Positions 22,974 through 35,039 of a stretch of 64,000 nucleotides of DNA are shown in pieces. This DNA comes from Salticus scenicus (taxonomy: Eukaryota; Arthropoda; Arachnida; Araneae; Salticidae), in contig OZ005656.1 of the NCBI GenBank assembly GCA_963930645.1, forward strand, positions 194,036,979 to 194,100,978. The letters run 5' to 3'. Made by a program: the position numbers and the translations under genes. The number at the start of each line of letters is the position of its first letter. Position 1 is the stretch's first letter. Under the pieces are notes generated by a model that saw nothing but the letters and a program-made list of their open reading frames with translations, was not told the origin of the DNA and made no database searches.

Positions 22974-25180
22974 TTAATTTATGGCACGCAAACAAAAAAT
23001 AAACAGTATACAAAAACATAGATAACAATATTTAAACAAAAAATTTAAAAAAAGATATTTATTATTCAATAAAAAGTAGATACTGTTTTCAAGTTTTCCC
23101 ATTTTTGGGTAATAAGTCACGCCCTTATATTTTGTCATCAACTTATTTTGTCAATTTTCTCATCAACAATCGAAACGGTAAGTATCGCTCGTTTATATAA
23201 TGCAAGAGTTCTATAAAGTGTCAATGAAACTAAAATTAGGGAAACAAAAAACAGTTTTTGAAGTAAAGTATTTTTTCAGAAAAAGCCAGAGTGTGGGTTT
23301 AATATTCTTTTGGAATGCCATCAAAATTTCTCATCTGCAATGCGATATTTTTATAAAAATAGGTTAATTTATATAGTAAACATCGAAAAAAGCAATACAA
23401 AAGAAATAAAATAAAATAAAATAAAAATTTTCAGTATTGGACTGAACTTGCATAAATGAGTCTGATAATGTATGTCTAACATAACATCATTTCCTTTTGC
23501 CTAGAACGAATATCCTGCGTTATACAGAAGTCTTCTGTACTTGAATTCTTAATTTTTAAAACTGTAAGATCAGTATCTATATAATTAAAAGTAATAAGGC
23601 ATATTTGTTATAAATTCTCTTTCCATAATACATGTGAATTTTACACCGTGATTAGAATTAATTGAAAATAAATAATACTGACCTTTCATTCCATAATAGA
23701 TTTTATAAACTAAAAAAAAAAAATCCACTATTTGGTTCTGAATTAAAAAAACATTTAATGTAAATTTAATATTTTATTATGTTGCATCATGCAATAAATT
23801 TTAAATAACATAAAGCTTACAAATGGTTCAGTAAACAAATGTAAAAATGTCACAACAAGATTAAAGAAATACTTGTGGTAAAAAAATCTTATAAAAATTA
23901 TTAAATAGTAATAATAATTATACGATTGTCAAATGAATGTTGTTGTTTCAAGCAGAAAGCTTCGCTATACCGTTATTTCTAAAACATGATATTTAACTTG
24001 AGGTATACGAACCCTACAATATTTAAATTAAAAAAAAAAAAAAAAAAAGACAACAAGGTTAAAACAGAATTTCAACATTGAAAAACTAGAAAAATACATT
24101 TTATACTTAAGAAAAAAGATTAAGTAAAAGATCTTGTAATCGTTATGTAAGCCACGCCTTTACACATTTTTCTAATACTTCATATTATAAAACAAAATAA
24201 TTTTGCATATTTGCAATCAAATCATTTCAGTTTTGACTTCATTAATCGATGTATGACTTCATTAATCGATGTATTGAATGTCATTGTGATTTAAGCGTAC
24301 CAGCGTAAATTTAGAGTCAAATACGAATATGTAAAATAGTTTTTTAAATATTGTTTTAGTGATATAGTTGTTTTTTTTCCCAATACTTTCACAATCTTCC
24401 GCCGACATTGTGACAGTTTTACAAAAAAAAAAAAAAAAAAAAAAAAAGCCAATTTGTATAATACACTTCAAAATGTTGCTTAGAAAACAATAAGAATAAC
24501 ATAAAGGTAAACTTAAACAGTTTTTCGTCAAATTACATACAGATACTTACTTACAGAGGATACAGATTATAGCGGCCCCCTAACACCAATAAAAAATGAA
24601 ATATCGTTGTAGCTCAAAAAATAATACAGGGAACGAGCTGCAAATTTTGAAACCCATGTTTTTGATGGTGCTCGTTCTATTTGTGCAAAAATTAATATAG
24701 CTCATAATTCATAATTTTTTCGAATATGAATTTATTAATAATTTTCATAATTAATTTTTTTTTTTTTTTTTTTTTTAAGTATGCATGGAATAGGTTTGGG
24801 TCACTTCAATCTAACGCATAAAGAAAAAAAAATAGAATTTAAATATAATAATTTTCTTAGAAGATATGAATAAATGTTGTCACATTCATTTAACATCAGC
24901 ATCCCCATACTTTAATAGCTCATAACTCTATGAAAATATGAGTAAATGTATAATCTATACCATTATCGCGATGATTTGATCCAAATAATTTAAATAAATT
25001 ATAAAAAATGGGGGTTACTATAGAAAAAAATGAAGTGGATGCCAATTTTAATATGTAGAACACCCCTAAACAAAATCTAACTGTATCATTATAAACTAGA
25101 CGTTATTACAAATTGATCAGTACCAACCGCGTATTTCTACGATAATTTACAAGAAATTAAGTTGTGAGTGGCTTTTTCTT
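22974..25180. repeat. Composite unit copy 3: S-A-B-C-M modules
   Basis: This is the cleanest copy of the S to M stretch, with S joined directly to A (GGACTGAACTTGCATAAATG, 23439), giving the empty site for the 6.0 kb element. A 17 bp local duplication (GACTTCATTAATCGATG) sits near 24236-24270. M is at 25010-25160. A-runs lie near 24030 and 24423, and a T-run near 24755. No gene is seen. Confidence 0.85.
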
Positions 25181-26137
25181 TTGCTGACTGTACATAAAAT
25201 TGTATGTATTTAATTTAACAATTTACTTCTTTCACACCGTATATTATTCACAATTTCAATTGAATTAAATTTTAATGTGTAGGTGTTATTGAATCATTAC
25301 ATGAACTCTTAGTTCTAGGCTAATCGCTCGCACTCCAAGGGCAACGGGCGAGGTGCGAGATTACATAGGAAGTACTGTTTGTGTCTGCTTTGCGTTGGAA
25401 TTTTTTCTATGTGTCTTTCCGCGGGTGAAATATATAAGGAATTTTTATTCCGAGTGACTAATCAGTAAAAAAGAGAATTTTATGTTTTTTATACAGATCA
25501 ATTTGTTTAATTTTCTCAGGAGCGGTTCTTACATAGTGAAACCACAAACTTAATTTTAAAATTGCAAAAACTGTCCCTGGAAATCTGGTAAAAAAATATT
25601 TCTTTCATAACTTACAAGGAAACATTCAAATGGTGTCGTCTTCAAAAAATATATGTGATTCTACTCTTCATAAAACATGACAGAAAGTGAAAAAATTATC
25701 GGCTGAAATGAATTACAGCCACCGCAAAAAATTATCAAAATTCAGCATTTTTGGCGATTTCACACTGTTGGGCGATTGAATTTGAGTACTTGGCGGAGAA
25801 GCAAAACACGGTTCTGTTCGTACTCTTTTAACATTCTTGGTAGTTTTAGGTGGTATTTGATTTTAAATCAAAATAATTCGCATGTACCTGAAAAGATTAA
25901 ACAATTTCATTTTAAAAATTGTTTCTTATTCATATTTGATACAATTTGTTTTTTTCAAATGTAAATACAATGGAACACGCTTAACGTGAATTACTTTTAA
26001 CATGAACTGTTTCCTCTTTCCCCGTCACATCGAATATGGATTGTAATGTATTTCACCTGAACATGAATTCGTTTAACTTGAAATGTCGCTTAAAATGAAC
26101 TTTTTTCGGCGTCTCTTTGAGGATTTCTAAAGGTTAA
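25181..26137. repeat. T/U module copy 1
   Basis: Begins GCTGACTGTACATAAAATTG, which is half of the D palindrome joined to new sequence, so M can be followed by either D or T. It includes a locally GC-rich patch AATCGCTCGCACTCCAAGGG (25322), GAAACCACAAACTTAATTTT, TTGGGCGATTGAATTTGAGT and TTAACGTGAATTACTTTTAA. Copies lie at 40006, 54051 and 57171. The 62-codon frame at 25776-25964 recurs only because the DNA does. Confidence 0.8.
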
Positions 26138-26733
26138 CACTTAATGGACGGGACACGTAAATCTACGTCTTTACGTTATGATTGCCTAAGACGGGCAATG
26201 TAGATTTACGTTTTCTGTTTAAGGGGCGTGGTTACGTGGAAATGTTATTGACTATGATATGCCAATTATTCAAGTTCCACTTCGTAAGAGTGGATGTTTC
26301 ATAAAATATCACATTCATAAAGGACTACTAGATATGTAAATAAAAACATTATACAATTTTATTCAAAAATAATACTTACCTAATAAAACTACAACGTCCA
26401 TATTTCCATGTTTATTTAATTCTTTTACAAACTTTCCGGAAACTGGGACAGACAGAGAAAATACAACCCGTCTGTTAAATGTTAGCATGAATGAATTATT
26501 TTATAATTTGATGAAAAGTTTTCATTTGCATAAAAATAGTGTTCCTAACATTTTAATCTATTCCGGAGCAATTTTTAGGCGTTTTTATTTCGCACCACAT
26601 TTATTTTCAGAGTAATTTTTCCTTATTTAATGGTAGTCATATATTGTAGAATAATTTTGTATAAATAGAGTGGTTCGAAATAAAGACGGGGTTAAAAATG
26701 CTTAAAAATAAATTAACTATTTCGTGACCGCAC

Positions 26734-26767
<34 letters not shown>

Positions 26768-27433
26768 GTAATGCCTGGCTTGGCGTTCTTTTTTAACGAG
26801 CATTTTTAACCCCGCCTTCTTTTCCACACCAGAAATTTTGTGATTATTTCTTTTTAATATGTGACAACGATTAAATAGGCAGAAAACCACTTTTCAAAAT
26901 TTCGGTATGAAAAAGAGGCGGGGCTAAAAATGCTCGTAAATAAAATATAAAAGTTGAAAACGCTGGGATGGCTGTCAATACATTAATTTATTTCGGAGTA
27001 CTTTTCGCCCCACTTTTATTTTGCACCACTTTAATGATAGAAAAAAAAAATTCTTTGGATAACTTCGATAAAATAAGAAAACATTACTTTTAAAAAATAT
27101 GTGGTGCGAATTAGAGGCGGGACTAAAATTACTCCGAAATAAATTAAAATATAGGCAGCTATGGACTAATGTCCGCCTATGGAAGTCATTCTTCCAAGAT
27201 ACAATATTTCAGAACAAAATTTTCTATATTCAGATTCATATTACAATTAGATATAGATTATAATTATGTTATTTCAAATGAAAGCGTTTACACTCATAGT
27301 ATACTGGTTGTACAAATATGAATATTGTGTATATTTTAAAGAAATAAACGACATACAATTTGCAAAGAAATGCCTACTGGCGGAGCTAAAGATTTTCAAA
27401 TGACGTGAATCTACGTCAGCGGTCGCGAAAGTG
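26138..27433. mobile_element. TTAA-flanked element, 1.3 kb, MITE-stuffed
   Basis: Left TTAA-CACTTAATGGACG (26134); right CGGTCGCGAAAGTG-TTAA (27437). The subterminal motif ACGTAAATCTACGTC (26155-26169) recurs at the other end as ACGTGAATCTACGTC (27403-27417). An internal TTAA-CTATTTCGTGACCGC at 26713 matches the right TIR (CACTTTCGCGACCGC) better, so a smaller element, 26717-27433 (717 bp), may be nested or be the real unit. Clan MITE arms with CCCGCC and GGCGGGG blocks occupy 26540-27170. No transposase is seen. Confidence 0.65.
26155..26211. repeat. Perfect 12 bp hairpin ACGTAAATCTAC
   Basis: ACGTAAATCTAC (26155-26166) pairs with GTAGATTTACGT (26200-26211) around a 33 bp loop. It is conserved in the copy at about 58068-58125. 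Likely a subterminal signal of the TTAA element. Confidence 0.75.
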
Positions 27434-28425
27434 TTAAAATGTTAGCAACCTTCTAAAAATGAATATATATATACTTTTTTTTTCTTTGCAACATTTAGAA
27501 TACAGATCCTGTCAAAACATTATTGCTACTTTTTAACAATCCAAAAATTGCGAACTCTTTAGCAATGTTTCAAAGACTGGGTCCTAAAAATTCTTTAAAT
27601 AATTTATTTTATCTTATTAAGAAAAAGTTCTTGACAGCAGATCTTTGAAAATGAATTAAATTAGAAATTTCGCAATATGAAATTAAAAACACTCCTAATC
27701 ATCGGAAAATTATATAAAGAATTCTTATGTATGGAAAAAAAAAAAATCTTTTCCAGGCAATTTCTTGCTTTGATAAAATTGCGTCATTTCCAATAATTTG
27801 ATAGATATATGGATACATTTAACGTACCCCAGTCTGTAAGGAATGGAGTATCCTACAGTATTATTGAAAATAGTTCCTGGAATAGAAGCTGGATTTTTTT
27901 CAGTGGAATTTTATTTATAAGCTTACACGAGAGCAAAACAGATCATTTTCGATTCTTCAGGAATACAAGCATGTAACTTTCTAAAAATTTCTTTGCTTTT
28001 CAGGAATGTGTGTTTACATGCGACGCAATAACGTCAATTACGGATGATATGGACCACATTTATAGGTGAATCCCAGACCGTCGCCAATCACCCATTACGT
28101 ACCTATAGAGCGACGTTAAACCAACTCATCTAATAATGAAAGATGAAATGGTTGTAATGAAATTAAATGCAGAGAAAACACACTAATTTGGTAGATTATT
28201 TATACGATTCATTAGAAACAGGGAAAGATGAATAGGACAGCACTTTAACATTAATAAAATCAACATGAAATGAAAGGATTAACGCTCTGAAAACCTATGT
28301 TTATTAGTGATACAGGCAGAAAATTCTAACGAATCATTTGATGGCTTAGGCAAATTCGAAATTAAAACATATTGAAAAAGACAGTAAAAAAAAACATTCA
28401 CGGATGACAGATTTTCTTAATTTTT
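27434..28425. repeat. W module copy 1
   Basis: Homologous to 45742-46730 and 59343-60950: CATTTAGAATACAGATCCTG, AGTTCTTGACAGCAGATCTT, TTAACGTACCCCAGTCTGTA, CAGTGGAATTTTATTTATAA, ACCTATAGAGCGACGTTAAA and AAAGATGAAATGGTTG. The TTAA at 27595-27598 is the empty site for the MITE at 59509-59736. No conserved reading frame is seen. Confidence 0.85.
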
Positions 28426-28982
28426 GCTTTCTTCTATATGTAATATAGAGAAAGTATTTGATTCGTGAAAATTTTCGACCTCCGTTTTTTGATGGATTTA
28501 CACGTTTTGGGATATCCAGAACACGAATTAATAGTTCTTAGAAAATGTCTGTCTGACTGTCTGTCTGTATCACTTTTTTGTGGACGCTGTATCTCACGAA
28601 CCAATGAATGAAATTTAACCAAACTTGGTATTTAGTTGCACCATGACATAGACTAGTGCTGATTAGATTTGGGGATCAATTGCTCAACAGGTGGCACTGT
28701 GATCGCATTTTATGCAAACTTTTAACATGGCAGTGTAGGACAAAATTCCGTATAAATGGGCATAATGAGAGTTATTTTAAACTTGTGATTGTAAAATTAA
28801 TATGAATTATTGAAAATAGTAGTAGTTAACTAGGAAAAATATTTTGTGCATGTGGGGGCATCGGTTCCCCCCCAACCCCCCCTGGGAATTAAATTTTCAA
28901 GATGGGTATCTTTCGAAAGGTCTCGTTGATAATAGCAATAGTTAACAAGAAAAAAACTTTTGTGCATGTGGGAACATCGTTA
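28426..28982. repeat. Dispersed repeat related to the 1-1200 array
   Basis: Starts with an imperfect inverted tip CTTTCTTCTATATG/ATATAGAGAAAGTAT, then GATGGATTTACACGTTTTGG (reverse of the array's CAAAACGTGTAAA block), a TGTCTGTCTGACTGTCTGTC tract and CGCTGTATCTCACGAACCAA. Two CTTTTGTGCATGTGGG-type blocks near 28845 and 28958 show an internal tandem duplication of about 110 bp. It interrupts the W-to-D stretch relative to the copy at 46730-48207. The element class is unknown. Confidence 0.6.
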
Positions 28983-29162
28983 CATTGTCTTATTATTGCA
29001 ATTTTGTATTGAAAATTCGATAAATAGAAACTGCAACAAGTGTATGCAATACAAATTTAGAAAAGAAAGTTGATAAAATTGTATATTTTGATACATGGAT
29101 TTACTGTTAATATATGTGTGATTGGAATGTTTATTATTTAATATTTATGTACACTATGGAAT

Positions 29163-29203
<41 letters not shown>

Positions 29204-29228
29204 ACTTGGATATTTTTTTTTTTTTTTT
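28983..29228. repeat. Pre-D segment with A-run
   Basis: TTACATTGTCTTATTATTGC through TACATGGATTTACTGTTAAT to ACACACACAA and a 30 bp A-run. Homologous to 48208-48453, where the A-run is replaced by a TATATA tract, an example of simple-sequence turnover at the same site. No gene is seen. Confidence 0.8.
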
Positions 29229-30100
29229 CTGACTGTACAGTCAGCAGCAAAATTTTTGAAGCACTAGCGATATTTTTCGTTCAAAAGATGTGCGATTAAT
29301 ATCGTTTTTAAGTAAATATTTTTCGAGTCATGAACTTCGTCTTATGATGTTTACAGAAAAGTAAGCTGATGATAAAAATCAGCCATCAAATCAAAAATGT
29401 ATATATGAAAATTATTGATATGGGCTTTCTCTCACGATTCTTTCGATTTTATATAAAATCTATCTTTCTATTAATTACTCCTCACATTCTTTTGGTCATA
29501 TTTAGAGAAAAATTAGTAAAATCATGGAACTTTATTTTTATTATATGGAGTATGCTTTAATTTTGTATATTGAAATTTCATGAAATTTATCCCCTCTCCA
29601 AACAAGAAATAATTTATTAAAGCAGTGGGCTTTAAACTGGTTAAGAGGAATACTAAATATTCCTGACTGTACAGTCAGCAGCAAAATTTTTGACGCACTA
29701 GCGATATTTCTTGTTCAAAAGATGTGCGCTTAATACCATTTTGTTAAGTTAATATTTTTCGAGTCATGATCTTCGTCTTATGCTGTTTACAGAAAAGTAA
29801 GCTGATGATAAAAATCAGCAACCAAATTAAAAATGTATATATGAAAATTATTGAAATGGGCTTTCTCTCACGATTCTTTCGATTAAAATAACTTCTATCT
29901 TTCTATTAATTACTCGTAACATTCTTTTGGTCATATTTAGAGAAAAATTAGTAAAATCATGGGACTTTATTTTTATTATATGGAGTATGCTTTAATTTTG
30001 TATATTGAAATTTCATGAAATTTATCCCCTCTCCAAACAAAAGATAATTGATTAAAGCAGTGGGGTTTAAACTGGTTAAGAGGAATACGAAATATTAAAA
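29229..30100 (+). repeat. D module: two 436 bp units (copy 3)
   Basis: Palindromes CTGACTGTACAGTCAG at 29229-29244 and 29663-29678 head the two units. The hydrophobic frame is open in the first from an internal ATG (29369-29560) and broken in the second by TAAAATAA near 29884. Confidence 0.9.
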
Positions 30101-30834
30101 CAGGGATGTTTAAAACTTAAGGAAGTGAAAAAATTATGTTGCACATAATCCGTCAAATTTTGACGGTTAATTTACAAGTAATTTACTAATAATTTTCAGA
30201 ATCCAAAAAAAGTTTTTTTTTTTTTTTTTTTTTAAATCTAAACCATGCATGGAATATATTCGAGTCATTTAGTTCTGACACATAAACAAAAAGGAAATTT
30301 AAATGTAATAATTTTTCGGGAAGATATGAATGTTTGTTTATCACATTCATCTACCATTAGAATTCTCATATTTTGATTATTTATATCTCTATAAAAAACT
30401 GAGAAAAATTTATAAACTATAGCTTTTTCCACGATGATTTGATCCAAATAATTAAATATATATATATATATATATCCAAAATGGTGTTACCATTTGAATA
30501 AATGAAGTTGTTGCAACTTTTAGTGTATAGACGGTCCCCTAAGCATAATCTAACTATACCATTATAAACTAGACGTTATTACAAATCTTTTCGCACCAGT
30601 CGCAAGTTTCTACGGTAATTGACAGTGAAATAAGTCGGGGGATTGCCCTTTTCATACTTCCCAACATCCTAATTAATATTCTGTAGCGTTGTTAGTCCCG
30701 CCCTTTTTTAAACACCTGTAATTTTATAGAGTAATATTCTCCAAAAGTTGATTACGATTACATAAGAAGAAAAATACTCTAAAAGATACCGGTGTGAAAA
30801 AGAAGGCGGGGTTTACAATACTAGGGAAAATTAA
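30101..30834. repeat. F/G spacer module copy 3
   Basis: Includes the CCGTCAAATTTTGACGG hairpin near 30148, a T-run at 30211-30233, a (TA)n tract near 30455, module M (30500-30640) and GTTAGTCCCGCCC near 30690. It retains the empty sites for both MITEs of copy 1. Confidence 0.82.
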
Positions 30835-32212
30835 CCGTTTGCTCTCGAACGTCGGCTATCAGCCGACATTCTATTCATTACCTCAACTCTAACGTCGCTG
30901 GAGAGGCGCCATGACCAATTTATGTTCTACAACTAAAAGTGCAATAATAGGTGTAATACTTCGTTGAAAAAGAGAATCCACCTACATTTATTATTAAGTT
31001 ACATGGGCGGTGCTTGCCTTGGCCATTGGTAAATGACCAAGAATGCTTTGCAAAATATCACACTATCGGAAATTATACAAGCATAATATTCGTATATAAT
31101 GCTTGTAATATATAAATATACATCAAATATATAAAGAAAATATTTATATTTAAAATTCTTACGTTTTATATTTTGCATTTCTTTAGTAAAACTGTTGTCG
31201 GGTACCTCATTACGTTTACTAAAAGAAGGTTCAAAAACAAAAAGTCTATTTTCTGCCACACTTCAGGCCTGCACGTTTGGAAAATAGAAAGTGGTCAATG
31301 TAAAAGAGGCCACCGACAAAAAAGAAGGTGTGGCCTTCGTAAAAGGAGTATAAACTTGCATTATTAAACTTGCATGCAGGGGTATAAACTAGCCTTTTAT
31401 TACGCGGCCGCATAACATAAGAATAGCCAGATCTTATCTTACGTTTGATTTTAAGCTGGGTACCTTTACCAGGCAGTCATAGTTCCCACCTTTTTTCCAG
31501 AACACTTTCATTGATAAGAAACCGTGTCTGTTGCTATCACCTTTTTTTTTTTTTTTTTTTTTTTTTTATTGAAACCTTCATTGCATTTTTTAAGTTATAT
31601 GCCGTGGTTAAAAAGTGGCTTGGTCAGTGGCCCCTTTTATGTCGATCACTTTGTATTTTCAAATCTGCGGGCCTGAAGTGAGATTGAAAATTAAACTTTC
31701 GCAGTCGAATCTTCTTTAAATAAGCGTAATGAGCTATCCGACAATAGTTTTAATAAAAAATGCAAAATACATACTAACCAACATCTCATTATAAACCGTA
31801 CAATTTTTAGTACCCGCCTTTTATTACACACCGACAAAAGTTTCATAAAAAATGAAAAATATAAAACATAAGAATTTTAAATATACACATTTTATTATTT
31901 GATGTATATTTACATATTACAAGCAATGAATACTGTGATTTATAATTTTCCACCGTGTGATATTTTGCAAAGCATTCTTGGCCATTTACCAATGACCAAG
32001 GCAAGCAACGCCCAAAGGCATTTAATAAAAAGTGTGGGTGGAGTCTCTTTCTTAACGAAATATGAACCTGTTATAGCAGATTTAGTTGTATAACATTATT
32101 GATGGATATAAGGTGTATAGTAACTTAATTGGTCATGGCGCCTCTCGAGCGCCGTTCGAGTTGAAATAATGAATCGGATGTCACCTGAGAGGCGACGTTC
32201 GAGTGCAAACGG
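30835..32212. mobile_element. Snap-back E element, copy 3 (1.38 kb)
   Basis: TTAA-CCGTTTGCTCTCGAACG at 30831; the right end GTTCGAGTGCAAACGG is followed by CTAA (32213-32216), a one-base decay of TTAA. The left half matches the E element and the right half its inverted partner; they join near 31611 at GCCGTGGTTAAAAAGTGGC. About 480 bp of arm (30835-31315 with 31615-32212) can pair. The right arm keeps a deleted remnant of the clan MITE (31771-31832). A small duplication sits at 31350-31390 and a T-run at 31542-31567. Confidence 0.85.
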
Positions 32213-33173
32213 CTAATTTATGGCGTGCAAACCAAAAATAAACAGTATACAAAAACATAGCTAACAATATTTAAACAAAAAATCTAAAAAAAAGATATTT
32301 AATATTCAATAAAAAGTACATACTGTTTTAAATCTTTCCCATTTTGGGTAATAAGTCACGCCTTTATACATTTATATAAAACATAAAATTATCTAACAAA
32401 TTCATGTTTAAATAACTGAAATTTTGTCATCAACAATCGAAACGGTAAGTTTCGTTCGTTTATATAATGCAAGAGTTCTATAAAGAGTCAATCAAACTAA
32501 AATTCAGGAAACTAAAAACAGTTTTTGAAGTAAAGTGTTGTTTCAGAAAAAGCCAGAGTGTGGGTTTAATATTCTTTTGGAATGCGATTAAAATTTCATA
32601 TCTGCAATGCGACACTTTTATAAAAATAGGTTAATTTATATAGTAAACATCGAATAAAACAATACAAAAGAAATAAAATAAAATAAAATAAAAATTTTCA
32701 GTATTGGACTGAACTTGCATAAATGAGTCTGATAATGTATGTCGAACATAACACGATTTCCGACTGCCTAGAACGAATATCCTGCGTTATACAAAAGTCT
32801 GCTGTACTTGAATTCTTAATTTTTAAAACTGTAAGATCAGTATCTATATAATTAAAAATAATAAGGCATATTTGTTATAAATTCTTTTTCTATAATACAT
32901 GTGAATTTTACACCGTGATTAGAATTAATCGGAAATAAATAATGCTGAGCTTTGATTCCATAATAGATTTTATAAACTGAAAAAAAAAAAAAAAATCCAC
33001 TATTTGGTTCTGTATTGAAAAACATTTAATATAAAATTCATATTTTATTTTGTTACATCATGCAATAAATTTTAAATAACTTAAAGCTTACATACGGTAC
33101 ACTAAACAAATGTAAAAATGTCACAACAAGATTAAAGAAATATTTGTGGTAAAAAATCTTATACAAATTATTA

Positions 33174-33214
<41 letters not shown>

Positions 33215-34600
33215 GTTTATCAAATGAGTGTTGTTGTTCTAAAACATGATATTTAACTTGAGGTATACGAACCCTACAATATTTAAATAAAAAAAAAAAA
33301 AAAAAAAAAAAAAACAAGGTTAAAACAGAATTTTATCATTGAAAAACTAGAAAAACATATTTTATACTTAAGAAAAAAGATTAAGTAAAATATCTTGAAA
33401 TGTAAGCCACGCCTTTACACATTTTTCCAAAACTTCACTTTATAAAACAAAATAATTTTGCATATATACAATCAAATCATTTCAGTTTTGACTTCATTAA
33501 TCGATGTAGTGAATGTCATTGTGATTTAAGCGTACCAGCGTTAATTTAGTGTCAAATACGAATATATAAACTAGTTTTTTAAATATTGCTTTAGCGATAT
33601 AGGTGTTTCCTTTTGCAATGCTTTCACAATCTCCCGCCGATATTGAGATAATTTTACAAAAAAAAAAAAAAAAAAAAAAAAAGCCAATTTGTATAATACA
33701 CTTCAAAATGTTGCTTAGAAATCAATAAGAATAACATAAAGGTAAACTTAAACAGTTTTTCGTTAAATTACATACAGATACTTACTTACAGAGGATTATA
33801 ATAACGGCTCCTAACACCAATAAAAAATGAAATATCGTTGTCTCAAAAAATAATACAAGGAATGAGCTGTAAATTTTGAAACCCATGTTTTTGATGGTGC
33901 TCGTTCTATTCGTGCAAAAATTAATATAGCTCATAATTCATAATTTTTCCGAATATGAATTTATTAATAATTTTCATAATTCAAAATTTTTTTTTTTTTT
34001 TTCAAAAGTATGCATGGTATATGTTTGGGTCACTTCAATCTAACGCATTAAAAAAAAAAAAAAAAAAAAAAATAGAATTTAAATATAATAATATTTTTTA
34101 GAAGATATGAATAAATGTTGTCACATTTATTTAACATCACCAACCCCATACTTTAACAGCTTATAACTCTATGAAAATATGAGTAAAATATATAAACTAT
34201 ACCATATTCACGATGATTTGATCCAAATAATTCAAATAAATTATAAAAAAGGGGGTTACTATAGAAAAAAATGAAGTTGATGCCAATTCTAATATGTAGA
34301 AGACCCCTAAGCAAAATCTAGACGTTATTAGAAATTGATCGGTACCAACCGTATATTTCTACGATAATTTACGATGAAATTAAGTAGGGAGTGGCTTTTC
34401 ATTTCGCTGACTGCAGATAAAATTGTATGTATTATACATTAACAAATTAATTATCCTACACCGTAGGTTATTTAAAATTTCTATTTTATTAAACTTTTAT
34501 GTGTAGCTGTTCGTCAGGCAAGTGAACAAGAGTTCTAGACAAATCGCTCGCGCTCAAAGGGCAGCGGGCGAGATATCATAAGAAGTATAGTCTGCTTCTT
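32213..34600. repeat. Composite unit copy 4: S-A-B-C-M modules
   Basis: Same order as 22974-25180, followed by a short T piece (34395-34600) with the GC-richer patch AATCGCTCGCGCTCAAAGGG. An (AAT)n microsatellite of about 14 units replaces the TAATAATAAT stretch at 33172-33213. A-runs lie near 33291 and 33656. It ends where the 34.6-40.0 kb insertion begins. Confidence 0.85.
33172..33213 (+). repeat. (AAT)n microsatellite
   Basis: About 14 uninterrupted AAT units. The equivalent site in the copies at 17147 and 23908 has only two to three units, so this is a local expansion. Confidence 0.95.
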
Positions 34601-34780
34601 TCTCACGGACTTAGAAGAAGACCCGTTTCTCCAACGGCGGCCGTCCCTGGACCCGAAATGGTCGCTATTATTCATTCGCCGCTAGGGTCGTATGTGTTCT
34701 TACGCCGTAGAATAGCATTGTGAGCAGACGAAATTTTAGTTTTATTTTCAATTTATTTTTAATATTAGATTTTTTTTATA

Positions 34781-34890
34781 ATGTCGCACTGTTACGCATC
34801 GGGTTGCACCTCTGGATATCGAAGTGTTCGAAAAAAAAAACCAAGGAAATAGGTGAAAAGAACCCAAGTTTATTTCGTCCACCTAATGTA
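34781..34890 (+). pseudogene. THAP-type zinc-finger first exon, frameshifted
   Basis: ATG at 34781 opens MSHCYASGCTSGYRSVRKK, with the CX4C pair, SGY and basic run of a THAP N-terminus. A run of ten A then shifts the frame: the zero frame stops at TAG after about 24 codons, while another frame continues as EKNPSLFRPPN, the SLF-x-PP segment that follows in THAP domains. GTAAGC at 34888 is a good splice donor. THAP domains bind DNA in P-element transposases and in host THAP proteins. The later C-X2-H pair would be in a downstream exon that I could not find. Non-functional unless the A-run is an assembly error. Confidence 0.6.
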
Positions 34891-35039
34891 AGCTATTGAT
34901 TTTAATGTTTTATTGAATGATAAAATTGTTGTCTTATAAATATTCTATTACTATAAAAAAATAAAAAAGGCTGATTTAATTGGGATGGTTCTTAGTAAAA
35001 TTCTGTTTGATAGATTTTTTTTTTAATTAATTAAAATGT

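Noticed and set aside
26590..27130. GC-box promoter cluster (CCCGCC/GGCGGGG)
   Set aside because: Every such motif falls at the same place in MITE arms and is inverted in the partner arm, so it belongs to the elements. A promoter role is not needed to explain it.
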